Below are positions 26,711 through 35,859 of a DNA stretch of 64,000 nt, piece after piece (position 1 is the first letter of the stretch; each line of letters begins with the position of its first letter). The stretch covers positions 1 through 64,000 of the forward strand of contig JASMLR010000008.1 in NCBI GenBank assembly GCA_030748575.1, written 5' to 3'. The DNA is from Phycisphaerales bacterium. GTDB lineage: Bacteria > Planctomycetota > Phycisphaerae > Phycisphaerales > SM1A02. The translations under genes and the position numbers were made by a program. The notes beneath the pieces were generated by a model. It worked only from the letters and a program-made list of their open reading frames with translations. It did not search any database and was not told the origin of the DNA.

Positions 26711-27724
26711 ATGGGGCTTCGAAGCTGGCATCGGTCCTGGCGGGAACTTCGATCGCGGCTGTGGTCGCTGGGGTGGAGCGAACTGACCGGGCGGGATCGC
26801 AGGCTCCGATTCGCGTTGGAACTCAGCAGGCTTGCCATCCTTCGTCTGCGGCGAAACCGCGCCGGAATGATGGCGGCGGCGTTGTCCTATCGCGTGCTGT
26901 TTTCGCTGCTTCCGCTGCTGGTGCTGGCCGCGGCGGTTGCCCGGATGTCGGTCTCGAAAGAAAGGTTCCTTTCGGCTGTCCATGATCTGGTGACCCGGCT
27001 TGGTCTGGAGCGGGTCGAGGTGTCGGGCGGTTCCCATGCGGGCGAGCACGTGGACCTTGGTCATTGGCTTGAGGGGCTGGCGAGCCAGGCCGCGGCCTAT
27101 GACGTCACGGGCATCACGTGGATCGGTCTGATCGTGCTTGTGTGGGCCGTCTACCGACTCTTTGCAGAGATCGAGGCGAGCCTGAGCGTCATTGGCTCGG
27201 GCGTGCGGCGGAGGAGCGCGTGGGCCCGCGTGGCGGTGTCGCTGGGCCTGCTTGTTGTCGGGCCGGCGCTGGCAACGTGGGGTCTGGCGCTGCTGGATGA
27301 TGTGACGAGTCAGTTGGAGGCAACCGGCGTTTCGCTTATCGCCAACACGGGCCGCATTCTGCTCTCGCTGCTCGTCGTGTGGGGGTTCATCACGCTGTCG
27401 TATCGGTTCATTCCAGCCGGCAAACTCCGGTGGAAGCCTGCGGCGGCCGGGGCCGCTGTCGCGGCGATCGCGTTGTGGGTTGGCGAGTGGGCGCTTGAGC
27501 AGTTCGTCGTCGGGACCGTGCGGACCAGTTCGGTGGGCGGCAGCCTCGGCCTGGTGCCGATCCTCATGTTGTGGGTCTATGTGATGTGGCTGTGCGTTCT
27601 GTACGGCATGGAAGTCGCCGTCATCCTGCAGCGGGCGCGACGCCGCTGGAAGTCACTCGGCGACATCGGCATGCCATCGACGCTCGATGTCGGCAACGGG
27701 GCCGAAGGCGGCAACGAAGGCTGA
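26711..27724 (+). CDS. YihY/BrkB family inner-membrane protein
   Basis: A 337-residue protein with six predicted membrane helices. Family signature: RNRAGMMAAALSYRVLFSLLPLLVLAAA near 55-82, followed by WIGLIVLVWAVYRLFAEIEASLSVI, SYRFIPAGKLRWKPAAAGA, and the last helix SLGLVPILMLWVYVMWLCVLYGMEVAVIL. The biochemical role of the family is unknown; older names (ribonuclease BN, BrkB) are not reliable. Its 3' end overlaps the convergent DUF1570 gene by 72 bp. Confidence 0.9.
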   Translation: MGLRSWHRSWRELRSRLWSLGWSELTGRDRRLRFALELSRLAILRLRRNRAGMMAAALSYRVLFSLLPLLVLAAAVARMSVSKERFLSAVHDLVTRLGLERVEVSGGSHAGEHVDLGHWLEGLASQAAAYDVTGITWIGLIVLVWAVYRLFAEIEASLSVIGSGVRRRSAWARVAVSLGLLVVGPALATWGLALLDDVTSQLEATGVSLIANTGRILLSLLVVWGFITLSYRFIPAGKLRWKPAAAGAAVAAIALWVGEWALEQFVVGTVRTSSVGGSLGLVPILMLWVYVMWLCVLYGMEVAVILQRARRRWKSLGDIGMPSTLDVGNGAEGGNEG

Positions 27725-28672
27725 CTCCACCGAGGCCGTCGCGCCATCCGGGCCGGGGACGCCGAGGGTTGAGAGGAACTCGCCCAGTGCGCGGCGCTTT
27801 CTGCGGTGCAGCCAGGAAACGAGCGAGCCGGCCTGGTCGTAGAGCACGCCCACGTGCGCGCCGGCCGTGTGATCGATTCGGTCCAGACGCAGCATGTCTT
27901 CAAGTGCAATGGCCGTGCCGGCGGCGAGCGCGGCGCGGAATCCGTCGGCCCGCCTGGCATGATCACGGTCGGGGCCGAATGGTTTACGCGGCCGATCCGT
28001 CTCGAACGCGACCGCGATGCCCTCGTGGAGCCAGTCGGGCCAGCCGTCCCGGCCGGGGAAGGCCGTGCCGACGTGGACCAGTTGATGCACGGCCTCGTGG
28101 ACGGCGATCTCCGTCCTTCGCGCTGCTTCTTCACGGGCGAGTTCGGCTCGGGCGTCGTCAAGCGTGCTTCGGGCTGCGTCAACCTGCTCGTTCGGGGCCC
28201 CGGCGGCATCGGCAGCGTCGATCCGGGCTTCCGCATCATCGAGCGATTGGAACGCGTCCCCCATGGCCTGTCCGGCGGCGGGGTCGAACCAGACGATCCA
28301 GTCAAACCGAGGGCTGAAGTAGCCGCTGACCAGATCTGCGGCACCTCCGAGATCTTCGGTCTGGCGGGCAAAGTCCGCGAAGGTCTCACGCGTCGGTAGC
28401 ACGATGCAGAGCAGACGCTCCTCGGGCCTGGCGCGAGGGGCGCCCACGGTGCGGCACCACCGGTCGTACTGTCGCCGGGTCTCTTCCAGCGTCGACTCGG
28501 CCGCTCGCACGAGCGTTCGGTCCGTCAGGGAGAGGATCTGGTACCGCTTGGTTCGGTGGAGCCGCGCGTCAGGGAGCAGTTGGCGGGCGAGGGCCAGGCT
28601 CCGGGCACCCGTGGCCTCGGGCGGCAGGTCCACCGCAGCAAAGCAGATCACGAGCATCGCGGCCATATGCAT
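27653..28672 (-). CDS. DUF1570-type gluzincin-like secreted protein
   Basis: 339 residues. Start ATG 28672 is used because GATACT lies 6 nt upstream; ATG 28666 is an alternative. The first 15 residues are a weak signal peptide ([11 protein letters not shown]). The middle has a zinc-protease pattern HEAVH (192-196) with a second Glu in PDWLHEGIA (217), as in gluzincins. This matches the DUF1570 family common in Planctomycetota. Proteolytic activity has not been shown for this family. A helical linker rich in Ala/Glu/Asp (about 145-185) separates two halves. Confidence 0.75.
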   Translation of the reverse strand: MHMAAMLVICFAAVDLPPEATGARSLALARQLLPDARLHRTKRYQILSLTDRTLVRAAESTLEETRRQYDRWCRTVGAPRARPEERLLCIVLPTRETFADFARQTEDLGGAADLVSGYFSPRFDWIVWFDPAAGQAMGDAFQSLDDAEARIDAADAAGAPNEQVDAARSTLDDARAELAREEAARRTEIAVHEAVHQLVHVGTAFPGRDGWPDWLHEGIAVAFETDRPRKPFGPDRDHARRADGFRAALAAGTAIALEDMLRLDRIDHTAGAHVGVLYDQAGSLVSWLHRRKRRALGEFLSTLGVPGPDGATASVESAFVAAFGPVADIERRWHADVAE

Positions 28673-28714
28673 GGATTCAGTATCGACGTTCCGCCGAGTT
28701 GAATCCACTCTCGC

Positions 28715-28720
28715 TACCAT
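28715..28720 (+). promoter_or_regulatory. -10-like box that decides the nuoB start
   Basis: TACCAT ends 10 nt before ATG 28731 and overlaps an in-frame ATG at 28719. If this is the -10 box, the upstream ATG is not transcribed and the protein starts MGLETALP. Confidence 0.4.
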
Positions 28721-28730
28721 GAACCGTCCT

Positions 28731-29300
28731 ATGGGACTCGAAACAGCCCTTCCAGTAGATGGATTCCTCACGACGTCCTTGAGCCGCCTGGTCAACTGGG
28801 CTCGGCGGAGTGCTGTGTGGCCGATGCCGTTTGCCACGGCGTGCTGCGGCATCGAACTGATGGCGACGGCGTCTAGCCGGTACGACCTGGCCCGGTTCGG
28901 AGCGGAAGTCTTCCGCTTCAGCCCGCGTCAGGCGGACCTTCTGATTGTCGCCGGCCGCGTGCCGGTCAAGATCATGCCGGTGCTTCAGCGAATCTACGTG
29001 CAGATGTGCGAGCCCAAGTGGGTCATCTCAATGGGCGCGTGCGCATCGACCGGCGGCGTGTTTGACACGTATTCGGTGGTGCAGGGGATTGACCAGTACA
29101 TTCCCGTGGACGTGTACGTGCCCGGCTGCCCGCCGCGACCGGAGATGTTGATGGAAGGCATCATGGCCATCCAGCGGATCATCGATCAGGACGGCATTCC
29201 GCACCACGGCGAAGGCGCCCGGGTTCCGCTGCATCTGGAGGTCGAACCGAACTGGCAGCCGCGGCCGCAGCCCGTCGATGTCAGTATCGGCGCGACCTGA
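28731..29300 (+). CDS. nuoB: NADH-quinone oxidoreductase subunit B
   Basis: Complex I subunit carrying the terminal iron-sulfur cluster N2 next to the quinone site. Ligands are visible: ATACCGIEL (two adjacent Cys), MGACASTGG, and [11 protein letters not shown]. The family segments [15 protein letters not shown] and [10 protein letters not shown] are intact. 189 residues from ATG 28731 (193 if ATG 28719 is used). It is monocistronic and separated from nuoC by 9 kb of unrelated genes. Confidence 0.96.
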   Translation: MGLETALPVDGFLTTSLSRLVNWARRSAVWPMPFATACCGIELMATASSRYDLARFGAEVFRFSPRQADLLIVAGRVPVKIMPVLQRIYVQMCEPKWVISMGACASTGGVFDTYSVVQGIDQYIPVDVYVPGCPPRPEMLMEGIMAIQRIIDQDGIPHHGEGARVPLHLEVEPNWQPRPQPVDVSIGAT

Positions 29301-29353
29301 GCGGTCCGTCCCGCGGTCCATCTCCAGGGTTTGGTTCCAATACGCGGTTTGCG

Positions 29354-30943
29354 TCAGTGCTTGAAGTGCCGCGTCCCGGTCAGCAGGCACGTGACGCCGC
29401 GCTCGTTGCAGATCGCAAAGGTGTCTTCGTCCCGCTTGGATCCGCCGGGGTGAATGATGCAGGTGACGCCTGCATCGATGAGCAGTTCCGGACCATCGGC
29501 AAAGGGGAAGAAGGCGTCCGATGCCGCAAGGGTCGGATGGGCACCCTGAAGGGCCTCGCCGGACTTCTCGACGGCAAGCTTCGCTGCGGTCAGGCGATCG
29601 ACCTGCCCGGCGCCCAGGCCGAGCAATCGTCCCTCGCCAGCAATCGTGACTGCATTCGAGCCGGCGTGCTTGGCGGCGACCAGGGCGATGATGGCGCTCT
29701 CACGCAGGGAATCGTCGGGCGGCGGCCCGGCGGCGTGCGTCCATCGATCGAACCGCATCGGCTCGATGTCCGGCGTCTGCGCAAGCAGCCCGCCCGGGAT
29801 GGACTTCAACTCGATGGCACTGGATGGAGGGGCCGTGATGTCCGGCGTTGCGACCAGGCGAATGTTCTTCCACCGCTCGGTGAGCATGGCCGTGGCGCCG
29901 GGGTCGAAGGACGGGGCCACGATCACTTCGACAAATCGTTTGCCTTCGACGATGGTTGCCGCAAGACCAGCGTCCACCGGGGCGGACACACCCACGATGC
30001 CGCCGAATGCGGCCATCGGATCGCCCGACCACGCGGCCGAGAATGCTTCGATGGCCGTCGGGGCGAGCGCGGCGCCGCACGGGTTGGCGTGCTTGATGAC
30101 CACGGAGGCGATTTGTCCGTCGCCGACCCGAGCGAGGTCTCTGCAGCATCGCCATGCCGCCGAGGCGTCGTTCAGATTGTTGTAGCTCAGCGGCTTGCCG
30201 TCGATCGTCTCGGCGCTGGCGATCCCCGCCTCGCCGGTACCGGGGAGCACATAGAGCGCGGCCTGCTGGTGCGGGTTCTCGCCGTAGCGGAGCGGCGTCG
30301 ATCTGGTGGCGGAAACATGCAGCCTCGGCGGCAGGGCGTCTTCGGTCGATCGAGCGAGCCAGTTGGATATGGCCGCGTCGTACCCGGCAGTTCGGGCGAA
30401 TGCGGCTGCCGCGAGTTTCTGCCGCAGATGCAGGCTGGTGCAGCCGTCGTTGGCCCGCATGTCGGAGATGAGCGCGTCGTACTGGGAGGGGCTTGTGACC
30501 GTGGCCACGAAGTCGTGATTCTTGGAGGCCGAACGCAGCACGGCGGGCCCGCCAATGTCAATCTGCTCGATGGCCTCGGTGTCCGTGGTGTCCGGGTTGG
30601 CGATGGTTCGCTCGAAGGGGTAGAGGTTGATGCACACCAGATCGATCGGCTCGATCCCGTGGTCGCGCATCGCTTCGACGTGCCCCTCGAGGTCGCGTCG
30701 GCCGAGCAGGCCCCCGTGGATGCGGGGATGCAGTGTCTTGACGCGTCCATCCATCATCTCGGGAAACCCGGTGACGTTCTCAACCGGAGTCGTGGGCACG
30801 CCGGCGGCTGCCAGTGCTGCGGCAGTGCCACCTGTGGAGATGATCTCCACGCCGCACTCGTGCAGGTGGCGGGCGAGGGAGACGACGTCTGACTTGTCAC
30901 TGACCGAGATGAGGGCTCGGCGTACGGGGACGAGATCCGGCAT
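29354..30943 (-). CDS. purH: Bifunctional AICAR formyltransferase / IMP cyclohydrolase
   Basis: Last two steps of IMP synthesis. N-terminal MGS-like cyclohydrolase domain (RALISVSDKS, STGGTAAAL, EMMDGRVKTLHPRIHGGLL) and C-terminal transformylase with RYGENPHQQAALY, KHANPCGAA and the end DAFFPFADGPELLIDAGVTCIIHPGG region. 529 residues, full length. The ATG at 30943 lies 4 nt after the upstream PQQ-propeller stop, so both share a transcript. Confidence 0.97.
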   Translation of the reverse strand: MPDLVPVRRALISVSDKSDVVSLARHLHECGVEIISTGGTAAALAAAGVPTTPVENVTGFPEMMDGRVKTLHPRIHGGLLGRRDLEGHVEAMRDHGIEPIDLVCINLYPFERTIANPDTTDTEAIEQIDIGGPAVLRSASKNHDFVATVTSPSQYDALISDMRANDGCTSLHLRQKLAAAAFARTAGYDAAISNWLARSTEDALPPRLHVSATRSTPLRYGENPHQQAALYVLPGTGEAGIASAETIDGKPLSYNNLNDASAAWRCCRDLARVGDGQIASVVIKHANPCGAALAPTAIEAFSAAWSGDPMAAFGGIVGVSAPVDAGLAATIVEGKRFVEVIVAPSFDPGATAMLTERWKNIRLVATPDITAPPSSAIELKSIPGGLLAQTPDIEPMRFDRWTHAAGPPPDDSLRESAIIALVAAKHAGSNAVTIAGEGRLLGLGAGQVDRLTAAKLAVEKSGEALQGAHPTLAASDAFFPFADGPELLIDAGVTCIIHPGGSKRDEDTFAICNERGVTCLLTGTRHFKH

Positions 30944-30947
30944 GCCG

Positions 30948-32111
30948 TCAGTTGCTCCCGGCTGTCGTGAGGCACTCGAGTTCGGAGTTTCCGCCGATGA
31001 GAACGATCACGTTCCCGTCGATTGCAAAGTGCGAAACCTGGTTCAGGGGCACGGTGGCGTCGACGGACCCGGTGCGAGCGGAGACCGTTTGAAGGGTGGC
31101 TGACGCTGCGTCCCAGGCGATGAGCAGGTCGCCGGTCGTGCCGACCACGGAACCGGTCACGTCTTCGGCCGTCCAGACCTCCACGCCTTCCGGGGCGTTG
31201 GCAGGCAGCGCCTGCATCTTGACCAGACCGGTTCCGGGCACCTGCTGGTAGACGCCATCATCAATCATGGTCGGGCCGTCACGCAGCGGGGTTGCAAACA
31301 TCCGAGACCATCGAAGGCGGCCATCCGCTGCGTTGAGCATGCGGAGGTGCTGGTCGGTACTCGCAATCGCAACGAGGCGGGAAGAGGTCGCTGGCTCGCC
31401 TGATGCGCCCTCAAGCAGTTTGTACTGCCACTTGAGTGACCCGCTATTGGCATCAAACGCCGCGAGATTGCCACCCTCGGCGGAGGCGATCACGGTGTCC
31501 CCGGCGATCACGGGAGGTACTGCGATCCGCCTGCCGATGCGATGGGCCGTGGCGACCACGCCGATCTGCCAGGCCTGCCAGACCACTTCGCCAGAAAGGC
31601 CTCCGTAGATGTACTTGCCGTCATAGGCCACACCCGCTGTCGCGGCGAGCCAATCGAGCGGTTGCACGCTTGCTTGAGACGCGGTGTTGGACAGGGGAAG
31701 GCCTGTGGTCGCCGAGAGCGTCAGGATGGAGTCGCTGCGGACCACGTAGACCCGCTGAGCCTCTGGAAGGTGCACCACGTTCATGATGAGGTCGGCGCCG
31801 CCGGCGCCGAAAGAGGTCCATCGGCCGCGTCCCGTGTGCAGGTCGACCATCTCAACCTCGTTGGAGGTGTTGACCAGAAACAGCCCGCCGCCGGAGAGGT
31901 AGACGTCCGTGATCGACGAAGCGTCGATTGGTGTTCGCCAGGTCACCCGCAGCCGGAGTGCCTTGGCAGACCGGGGTCCAAGCGGCATCTGCTGCTCGAG
32001 CCTCTGGGCCTGCGCTTCATTGTGAGCAGCCGGATCGTCGGTTGTGGACGCGGCGGGCTCGGCTCCTAGGAGCATCAGTGCGGCGGCGAGAAGGCCTGAA
32101 ACGGTGGACAT
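30948..32111 (-). CDS. Secreted PQQ-like beta-propeller protein
   Basis: 387 residues with an N-terminal signal peptide (LLAAALMLLGAEPAAS). The rest repeats short beta blades with GxxxxxxWxxxLxxxxxxP patterns (AFDANSGSLKWQYKLL, NAADGRLRWSRMF, TATTGLPLSN), as in PQQ-dependent dehydrogenase-like or BamB-like propellers. No PQQ ligand set is evident, so it is likely a structural or binding propeller in the periplasm. AGGAGAT lies 7 nt before the ATG. Upstream of purH. Confidence 0.8.
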   Translation of the reverse strand: MSTVSGLLAAALMLLGAEPAASTTDDPAAHNEAQAQRLEQQMPLGPRSAKALRLRVTWRTPIDASSITDVYLSGGGLFLVNTSNEVEMVDLHTGRGRWTSFGAGGADLIMNVVHLPEAQRVYVVRSDSILTLSATTGLPLSNTASQASVQPLDWLAATAGVAYDGKYIYGGLSGEVVWQAWQIGVVATAHRIGRRIAVPPVIAGDTVIASAEGGNLAAFDANSGSLKWQYKLLEGASGEPATSSRLVAIASTDQHLRMLNAADGRLRWSRMFATPLRDGPTMIDDGVYQQVPGTGLVKMQALPANAPEGVEVWTAEDVTGSVVGTTGDLLIAWDAASATLQTVSARTGSVDATVPLNQVSHFAIDGNVIVLIGGNSELECLTTAGSN

Positions 32112-32256
32112 GCGCCGGATCTCCTGCGGGGATCGAAAGTGAGGGCTACGGCCGCTGCATCGGGGGCCTGAGCGTCCGTGGTGGAATGGGGGAGGATAGC
32201 AGGCCCCCTTGCCCTCAGGGCGATCCGCATCCCCTGCGGCGATGGCGTCGAGGGCC

Positions 32257-32262
32257 TATCGT
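32257..32262 (+). promoter_or_regulatory. -10-like box of ribE (leaderless)
   Basis: TATCGT ends 8 nt before the ribE ATG. The 159-bp gap 32112-32270 shows no FMN riboswitch pattern. Confidence 0.4.
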
Positions 32263-32270
32263 GGGCAGGC

Positions 32271-32876
32271 ATGTTTACGGGCCTTGTGCAATGCATTGGA
32301 ACGGTGGCGACCGCGCCGGAGCCGACCGAATCGGGTGTCCGGCTCCGTATCGCGGCGGATTGGGATCACGCGGTCCAAGCGGGCGAGTCGATTGCCGTCA
32401 ATGGCTGCTGTCTGAGCTACGTCGAGGGCGGACCGGATCTGGCGTTTGACGTCGTGGGGCAGACGCTGGCAGCGACGACCCTGGGGGGGCTCACGCAAGG
32501 GGACCCGGTGAATCTGGAGCATGCCGTCACCCCGAGCACGTTGTTGGGCGGGCACATCGTGCAGGGCCATGTGGATGATGTGGCGGAGGTGATGTCGGTG
32601 TCGAAAGCCGCGGCCGACTACCGCGTCAGGGTGGCCGCCCCGCCGGGGTCCGTCGGACTGCTCGTGTCCCGCGGGTCCATCACCGTCTCCGGGGTTTCGC
32701 TCACGCTGGCCGCGTTGGGCCCGGACTGGTTCGAAGTGGCGTTGATACCGACGACCTTGGAGGAGACGACGCTCGGGACGCTTGTCGCGGGAGACCGTGT
32801 GAACCTTGAGTACGACGTGCTCGCCAAGTTCGTGGCGAGGCGGCTCGAACTCGGACTCATTGAGCCAGCGACTTGA
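32271..32876 (+). CDS. ribE: Riboflavin synthase, alpha chain
   Basis: Joins two lumazine molecules into riboflavin. The start MFTGLVQ matches the family (MFTGIV), and two lumazine-binding repeats are visible: residues 1-95 (VNGCCLSY, ATTLGGLTQGDPVNLE) and 98-195 (GGHIVQGHVDD, LLVSRGSITVSGVSLTL, TTLGTLVAGDRVNLEYD). 201 residues. The other rib genes are not nearby. Its last 20 bp overlap the convergent DUF192 gene. Confidence 0.96.
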   Translation: MFTGLVQCIGTVATAPEPTESGVRLRIAADWDHAVQAGESIAVNGCCLSYVEGGPDLAFDVVGQTLAATTLGGLTQGDPVNLEHAVTPSTLLGGHIVQGHVDDVAEVMSVSKAAADYRVRVAAPPGSVGLLVSRGSITVSGVSLTLAALGPDWFEVALIPTTLEETTLGTLVAGDRVNLEYDVLAKFVARRLELGLIEPAT

Positions 32877-33348
32877 GCCGCTGAAGGTCCAGGTCGACCG
32901 GCTGGCCCGCCCGCAGCCCGAGCTCGGCAATCGATCCGGCCGGCAGTTCAATAGCGAACCGGACAGGGATCCGGCTGGTGTAGAGCGGGAGACGTTGGTG
33001 ATAGCGCCACACGGACTCGTCTGCCTGTCGAGGTGGCTCGGCCTTCATTTCGTGCATGGCGGCAATGCGGCCCTGTCCGTCGATGAAGATGACATCGATG
33101 TCGATCAGGCAGTTGGCCATCCAGAACTCGTGGATGCCCGGCGACGCAAAGACGAAGAGCATGCCCGTTCCGTCGGGAAGGTCCGCTCGATCCATGAGGC
33201 CCTGCTGAATCGCAGCCTCGTCGGCTGCAATCTCAAGTGACCAGGCTCGGGAACCGAGTTGGAGCTCCGCATGCGAGTTGGACTCCCGGCCGCACGCCGG
33301 CAGCATGAATCCTGCGAGGAGCAGGCACACCGCAGTGATTCGAATCAT
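32857..33348 (-). CDS. DUF192 family lipoprotein
   Basis: 163 residues. ATG 33348 overlaps the gluQ stop (ATGA), which decides the start over the ATG at 33360. Type II signal peptide with lipobox LPAC (Cys about 19). The DUF192 core is clear: QQGLMDRADLPDGTGMLFVF, HEFWMANCLIDIDVIFID, and a C-terminal AGSIAELGLRAGQPV. The family function is unknown. Last gene of the kdsA-mcsA-mcsB-gluQ run. Confidence 0.9.
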   Translation of the reverse strand: MIRITAVCLLLAGFMLPACGRESNSHAELQLGSRAWSLEIAADEAAIQQGLMDRADLPDGTGMLFVFASPGIHEFWMANCLIDIDVIFIDGQGRIAAMHEMKAEPPRQADESVWRYHQRLPLYTSRIPVRFAIELPAGSIAELGLRAGQPVDLDLQRLKSLAQ

Positions 33349-34319
33349 CCCGTGAGCCATGCGATGTGCTCCAGGGTCAGCGTGATGTCGTGGCTGGGAA
33401 TGGCGGTCACGTCCAGTCCCGCTAGAAAGTCGGCTGCGGTCATCGGGGTGGGGGCCTCGGTCATGCCGCACCAGTATCCCATGAGCCCCAGGACCTGCTC
33501 GGCCGGGACGCCGGCCTCGCGGAACGTGGCCAGTCGCGTGTCACCGTGCCGTTTGGCGAGCCGCCGCCCGTCCGCGCCTCGCACCAGTGGTACGTGCCAC
33601 CATTGCGGGGTTGGCAGGTTCAGGGCGTCCTGGATCGCCTGTTGGCGGGCGGCGCTCGGGAGGAGGTCGTCGCCTCGGATGACATCCGTGATGCCGTGCC
33701 GGGCGTCATCAACGGCCACGGCCAGTTGGTACGCGGGGCCGCCGCTTGCGGTCCACACCGGGAAGTCGCCGCCGACGCGTGAGAGATCAAAGGTCGAGGA
33801 CCCGGCGAATGCGTCGTTCACCGTGATGTCGTCTTCGGCGACCATGAACCGCCAGGTCGCTGACTGCTCGGGTGCCGCGACGGCGGTTCCCGCATCGTCC
33901 GGCCGCAGCGATGGATCGTAGTGCAGGCCGTGTTCCCGCTCGTGCGGCGCGGACTGGGCCTGGGCAATGTCGCGGCGGCTGCGGTCGCACCGGAAGATGC
34001 GGCCGGATGCGCCGAGCTGCCGGAGTGCGCCTACGTACGGTTGCAGGCAGGCCGACTGGAGGGGGACCTCCTCATCCCAGGTCAGTCCGAGCCACGCGAG
34101 GTCTTCGCGGGCCTGATCGATGGTCTCCGGTTTGACGCGGGGATGGTCAAGATCTTCGATCCGCAGCACGATGGTCCAGTCCTGCTTGCGAGCGATCGCC
34201 CAGTTGATGGCAAAGGTTCTGGCGTTACCCAGATGCAGCGCGCCAGTCGGCGATGGCGCGAGCCGCGTTCGTCGCGGGGCCGCATGCTGGCAGTCGGTGT
34301 GCACGCGCTCCGGAACCAC
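33345..34319 (-). CDS. gluQ: Glutamyl-Q tRNA(Asp) synthetase
   Basis: A truncated GluRS paralogue that adds glutamate to queuosine at position 34 of tRNA(Asp). Class I motifs: RLAPSPTGALHLGNAR (HIGH type) and RLAKRHG (KMSKS type). 324 residues from GTG 34319, without an anticodon-binding domain. Start is uncertain (GTG 34304 also possible). The zinc site of E. coli GluQRS (C-x-C ... Y ... C) is missing; only one Cys (FRCDRSRRD) remains. Eight bases after mcsB. Confidence 0.88.
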   Translation of the reverse strand: MVPERVHTDCQHAAPRRTRLAPSPTGALHLGNARTFAINWAIARKQDWTIVLRIEDLDHPRVKPETIDQAREDLAWLGLTWDEEVPLQSACLQPYVGALRQLGASGRIFRCDRSRRDIAQAQSAPHEREHGLHYDPSLRPDDAGTAVAAPEQSATWRFMVAEDDITVNDAFAGSSTFDLSRVGGDFPVWTASGGPAYQLAVAVDDARHGITDVIRGDDLLPSAARQQAIQDALNLPTPQWWHVPLVRGADGRRLAKRHGDTRLATFREAGVPAEQVLGLMGYWCGMTEAPTPMTAADFLAGLDVTAIPSHDITLTLEHIAWLTG

Positions 34320-34327
34320 GTCGCTTG

Positions 34328-35362
34328 TCAGCCGCTCAGCCGTTGCCGGAGCAATTCGGCGCGGGCCGCCTGGGACTCCGGCGGAGAGAGCGACTTGCCG
34401 GCCTGCTGCTGCAGATGCCCGGACTGAATCATCTGAAAGAGTCCATTGATGCAATCCAACGCGACGTTCGGAATGAGTTCCAGGCACACCCCGAGGCGAA
34501 CGGTACTCAGGCGGCGCATGGCCTCGTCAACTTTCATCACCCGGGCTGAACGAAGGATGGCGAGGTCGCGGTGAACGCGATCCTCCAGTGCCAGTCGGTC
34601 GCGACGAAGCAGTGCCTGCCTTGCTGACCGCTCGTACTCCACGATGCCCGGGACGATCGTGGACATGAACCTGTCCAGAAGTTCCTCTTCGGTGCATCCA
34701 AGCGTGATCTGATTGCTGACCTGGTAGAAGTGGCCCGACGACTCCGAACCTTCGCCGTAGTACCCGCGGACGGCCAGTTGGAGGTCCTTGGCTGCGTGCC
34801 GGACCTTCTCAAGTTCACGCGTCAGCCGAAGGGCTGGCAGGTGAAGCATGGCGGAGAATCGCACGCCCGTGCCCGCATTGGTGGGGCATGCGGTCTGGTA
34901 TCCCCATCGCTCATGGAAGGCCCACTCGACGGCGCCTTCGGCAGCCTTGTCCATTGCGAGGACCCGCTCGAAGCACGCATGCGGTTGAAGCCCCGGCGAA
35001 AGCGCATGCATTCGAACGTGGTCTTCCTCATTGACCATGACGCTCATCGACTCATCCTGAGCGACGGCGACGCCGCGCGGGCCTTGCTGGTCCGCATGCT
35101 GGCGGCTGATCAGGTGCCGTTCGTACAGCACGCGCCGTTGCAACGGACTGACGGATTCGAGGTCAACCCACGTCGTTGTTTCGCTGCAGCACTCGGGCTC
35201 CAGAGCAAGCTGCACCCTGGAGATGACACTTTGGCGTTGATCCGCCGTGGCCCGGTGGACGAAGGGGAGTCCCGACAGGTTGCGCGCAATCCTCGCTCTG
35301 CTTGTCAGCACCACGTCCAGATCCGGCGGTTCGGCCTGCCCGGTTCGCTCGTGCGAGGTCAC
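34328..35362 (-). CDS. mcsB: Protein-arginine kinase
   Basis: ATP:guanido phosphotransferase family; McsB phosphorylates arginines in proteins and marks them for ClpCP. Seen: VVLTSRARIARNL at the N-terminus, NEEDHVRMHALSPG (the guanidine/catalytic region), CPTNAGTGVRFSAMLHLPAL with the catalytic Cys, and the C-terminal RVMKVDEAMRRLSTVRLG. 344 residues, full length. The ATG overlaps the mcsA stop by 4 bp. ctsR and clpC, usual neighbours in Firmicutes, are absent here. Confidence 0.95.
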   Translation of the reverse strand: MTSHERTGQAEPPDLDVVLTSRARIARNLSGLPFVHRATADQRQSVISRVQLALEPECCSETTTWVDLESVSPLQRRVLYERHLISRQHADQQGPRGVAVAQDESMSVMVNEEDHVRMHALSPGLQPHACFERVLAMDKAAEGAVEWAFHERWGYQTACPTNAGTGVRFSAMLHLPALRLTRELEKVRHAAKDLQLAVRGYYGEGSESSGHFYQVSNQITLGCTEEELLDRFMSTIVPGIVEYERSARQALLRRDRLALEDRVHRDLAILRSARVMKVDEAMRRLSTVRLGVCLELIPNVALDCINGLFQMIQSGHLQQQAGKSLSPPESQAARAELLRQRLSG

Positions 35363-35859
35363 AGCGACTCTCCGGACGTCGGCGGCTGCTGCTCGGAAAG
35401 GCGGCCCAGCTTCGCCTTGATCTCAGCGGCGCGTTCATACTGCTCGGCCTGCACAGCGCGGTCGAGTTCCTCGACGAGCCGCCGCGACTCGTGCCGCTTG
35501 GCGTGGACCGATTCGGCCCCTCCGGGGCCGCGGCCGACATGGCGGGTGCCGCCGGCTTGCGCCGACTCGATCATGATGCCGATCGCTTCTTCGAATGTGT
35601 CATAGCACTGGGGGCAGCCCAGCAGGGAACTCTTGCGAATGTCGGCGAGCGTCGCGCCGCATCCGGGGCAGGATGGAATGGCCGACGGTTCTGTCGGTGT
35701 GGCAATCTTGGCAAGCAGTTTGTTCACCGGTTGCTTGCCCGGATTCGGAACGCCGGCTTCGGCCGCGTGTACCTCGCAGAGATGAATCTCCGTGTGCTCG
35801 CCCCCCGAGATGATTACCTGGTGGACGATGGCGGGACGGTCACAGCGGTCACACTTCAT
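35359..35859 (-). CDS. mcsA: McsA, zinc-finger activator of McsB
   Basis: 166 residues. Three Cys-rich metal sites: MKCDRC at the start, CPGCG (about 64-68) and CPQC (about 82-85), and a C-terminal UVR motif (RRLVEELDRAVQAEQYERAAEIKAKL region, about 123-150). This is the McsA layout. The ATG overlaps the kdsA stop by 4 bp, tying protein-arginine phosphorylation genes to a KDO gene. Confidence 0.93.
   Translation of the reverse strand: MKCDRCDRPAIVHQVIISGGEHTEIHLCEVHAAEAGVPNPGKQPVNKLLAKIATPTEPSAIPSCPGCGATLADIRKSSLLGCPQCYDTFEEAIGIMIESAQAGGTRHVGRGPGGAESVHAKRHESRRLVEELDRAVQAEQYERAAEIKAKLGRLSEQQPPTSGESL

Noticed and set aside
29357-30892. 511-residue plus-strand frame opposite purH
   Set aside because: A shadow of purH caused by high GC content; it shows no family motif while purH is complete.
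32112-32270. FMN riboswitch before ribE
   Set aside because: The conserved riboswitch elements are not present and the gene appears leaderless.
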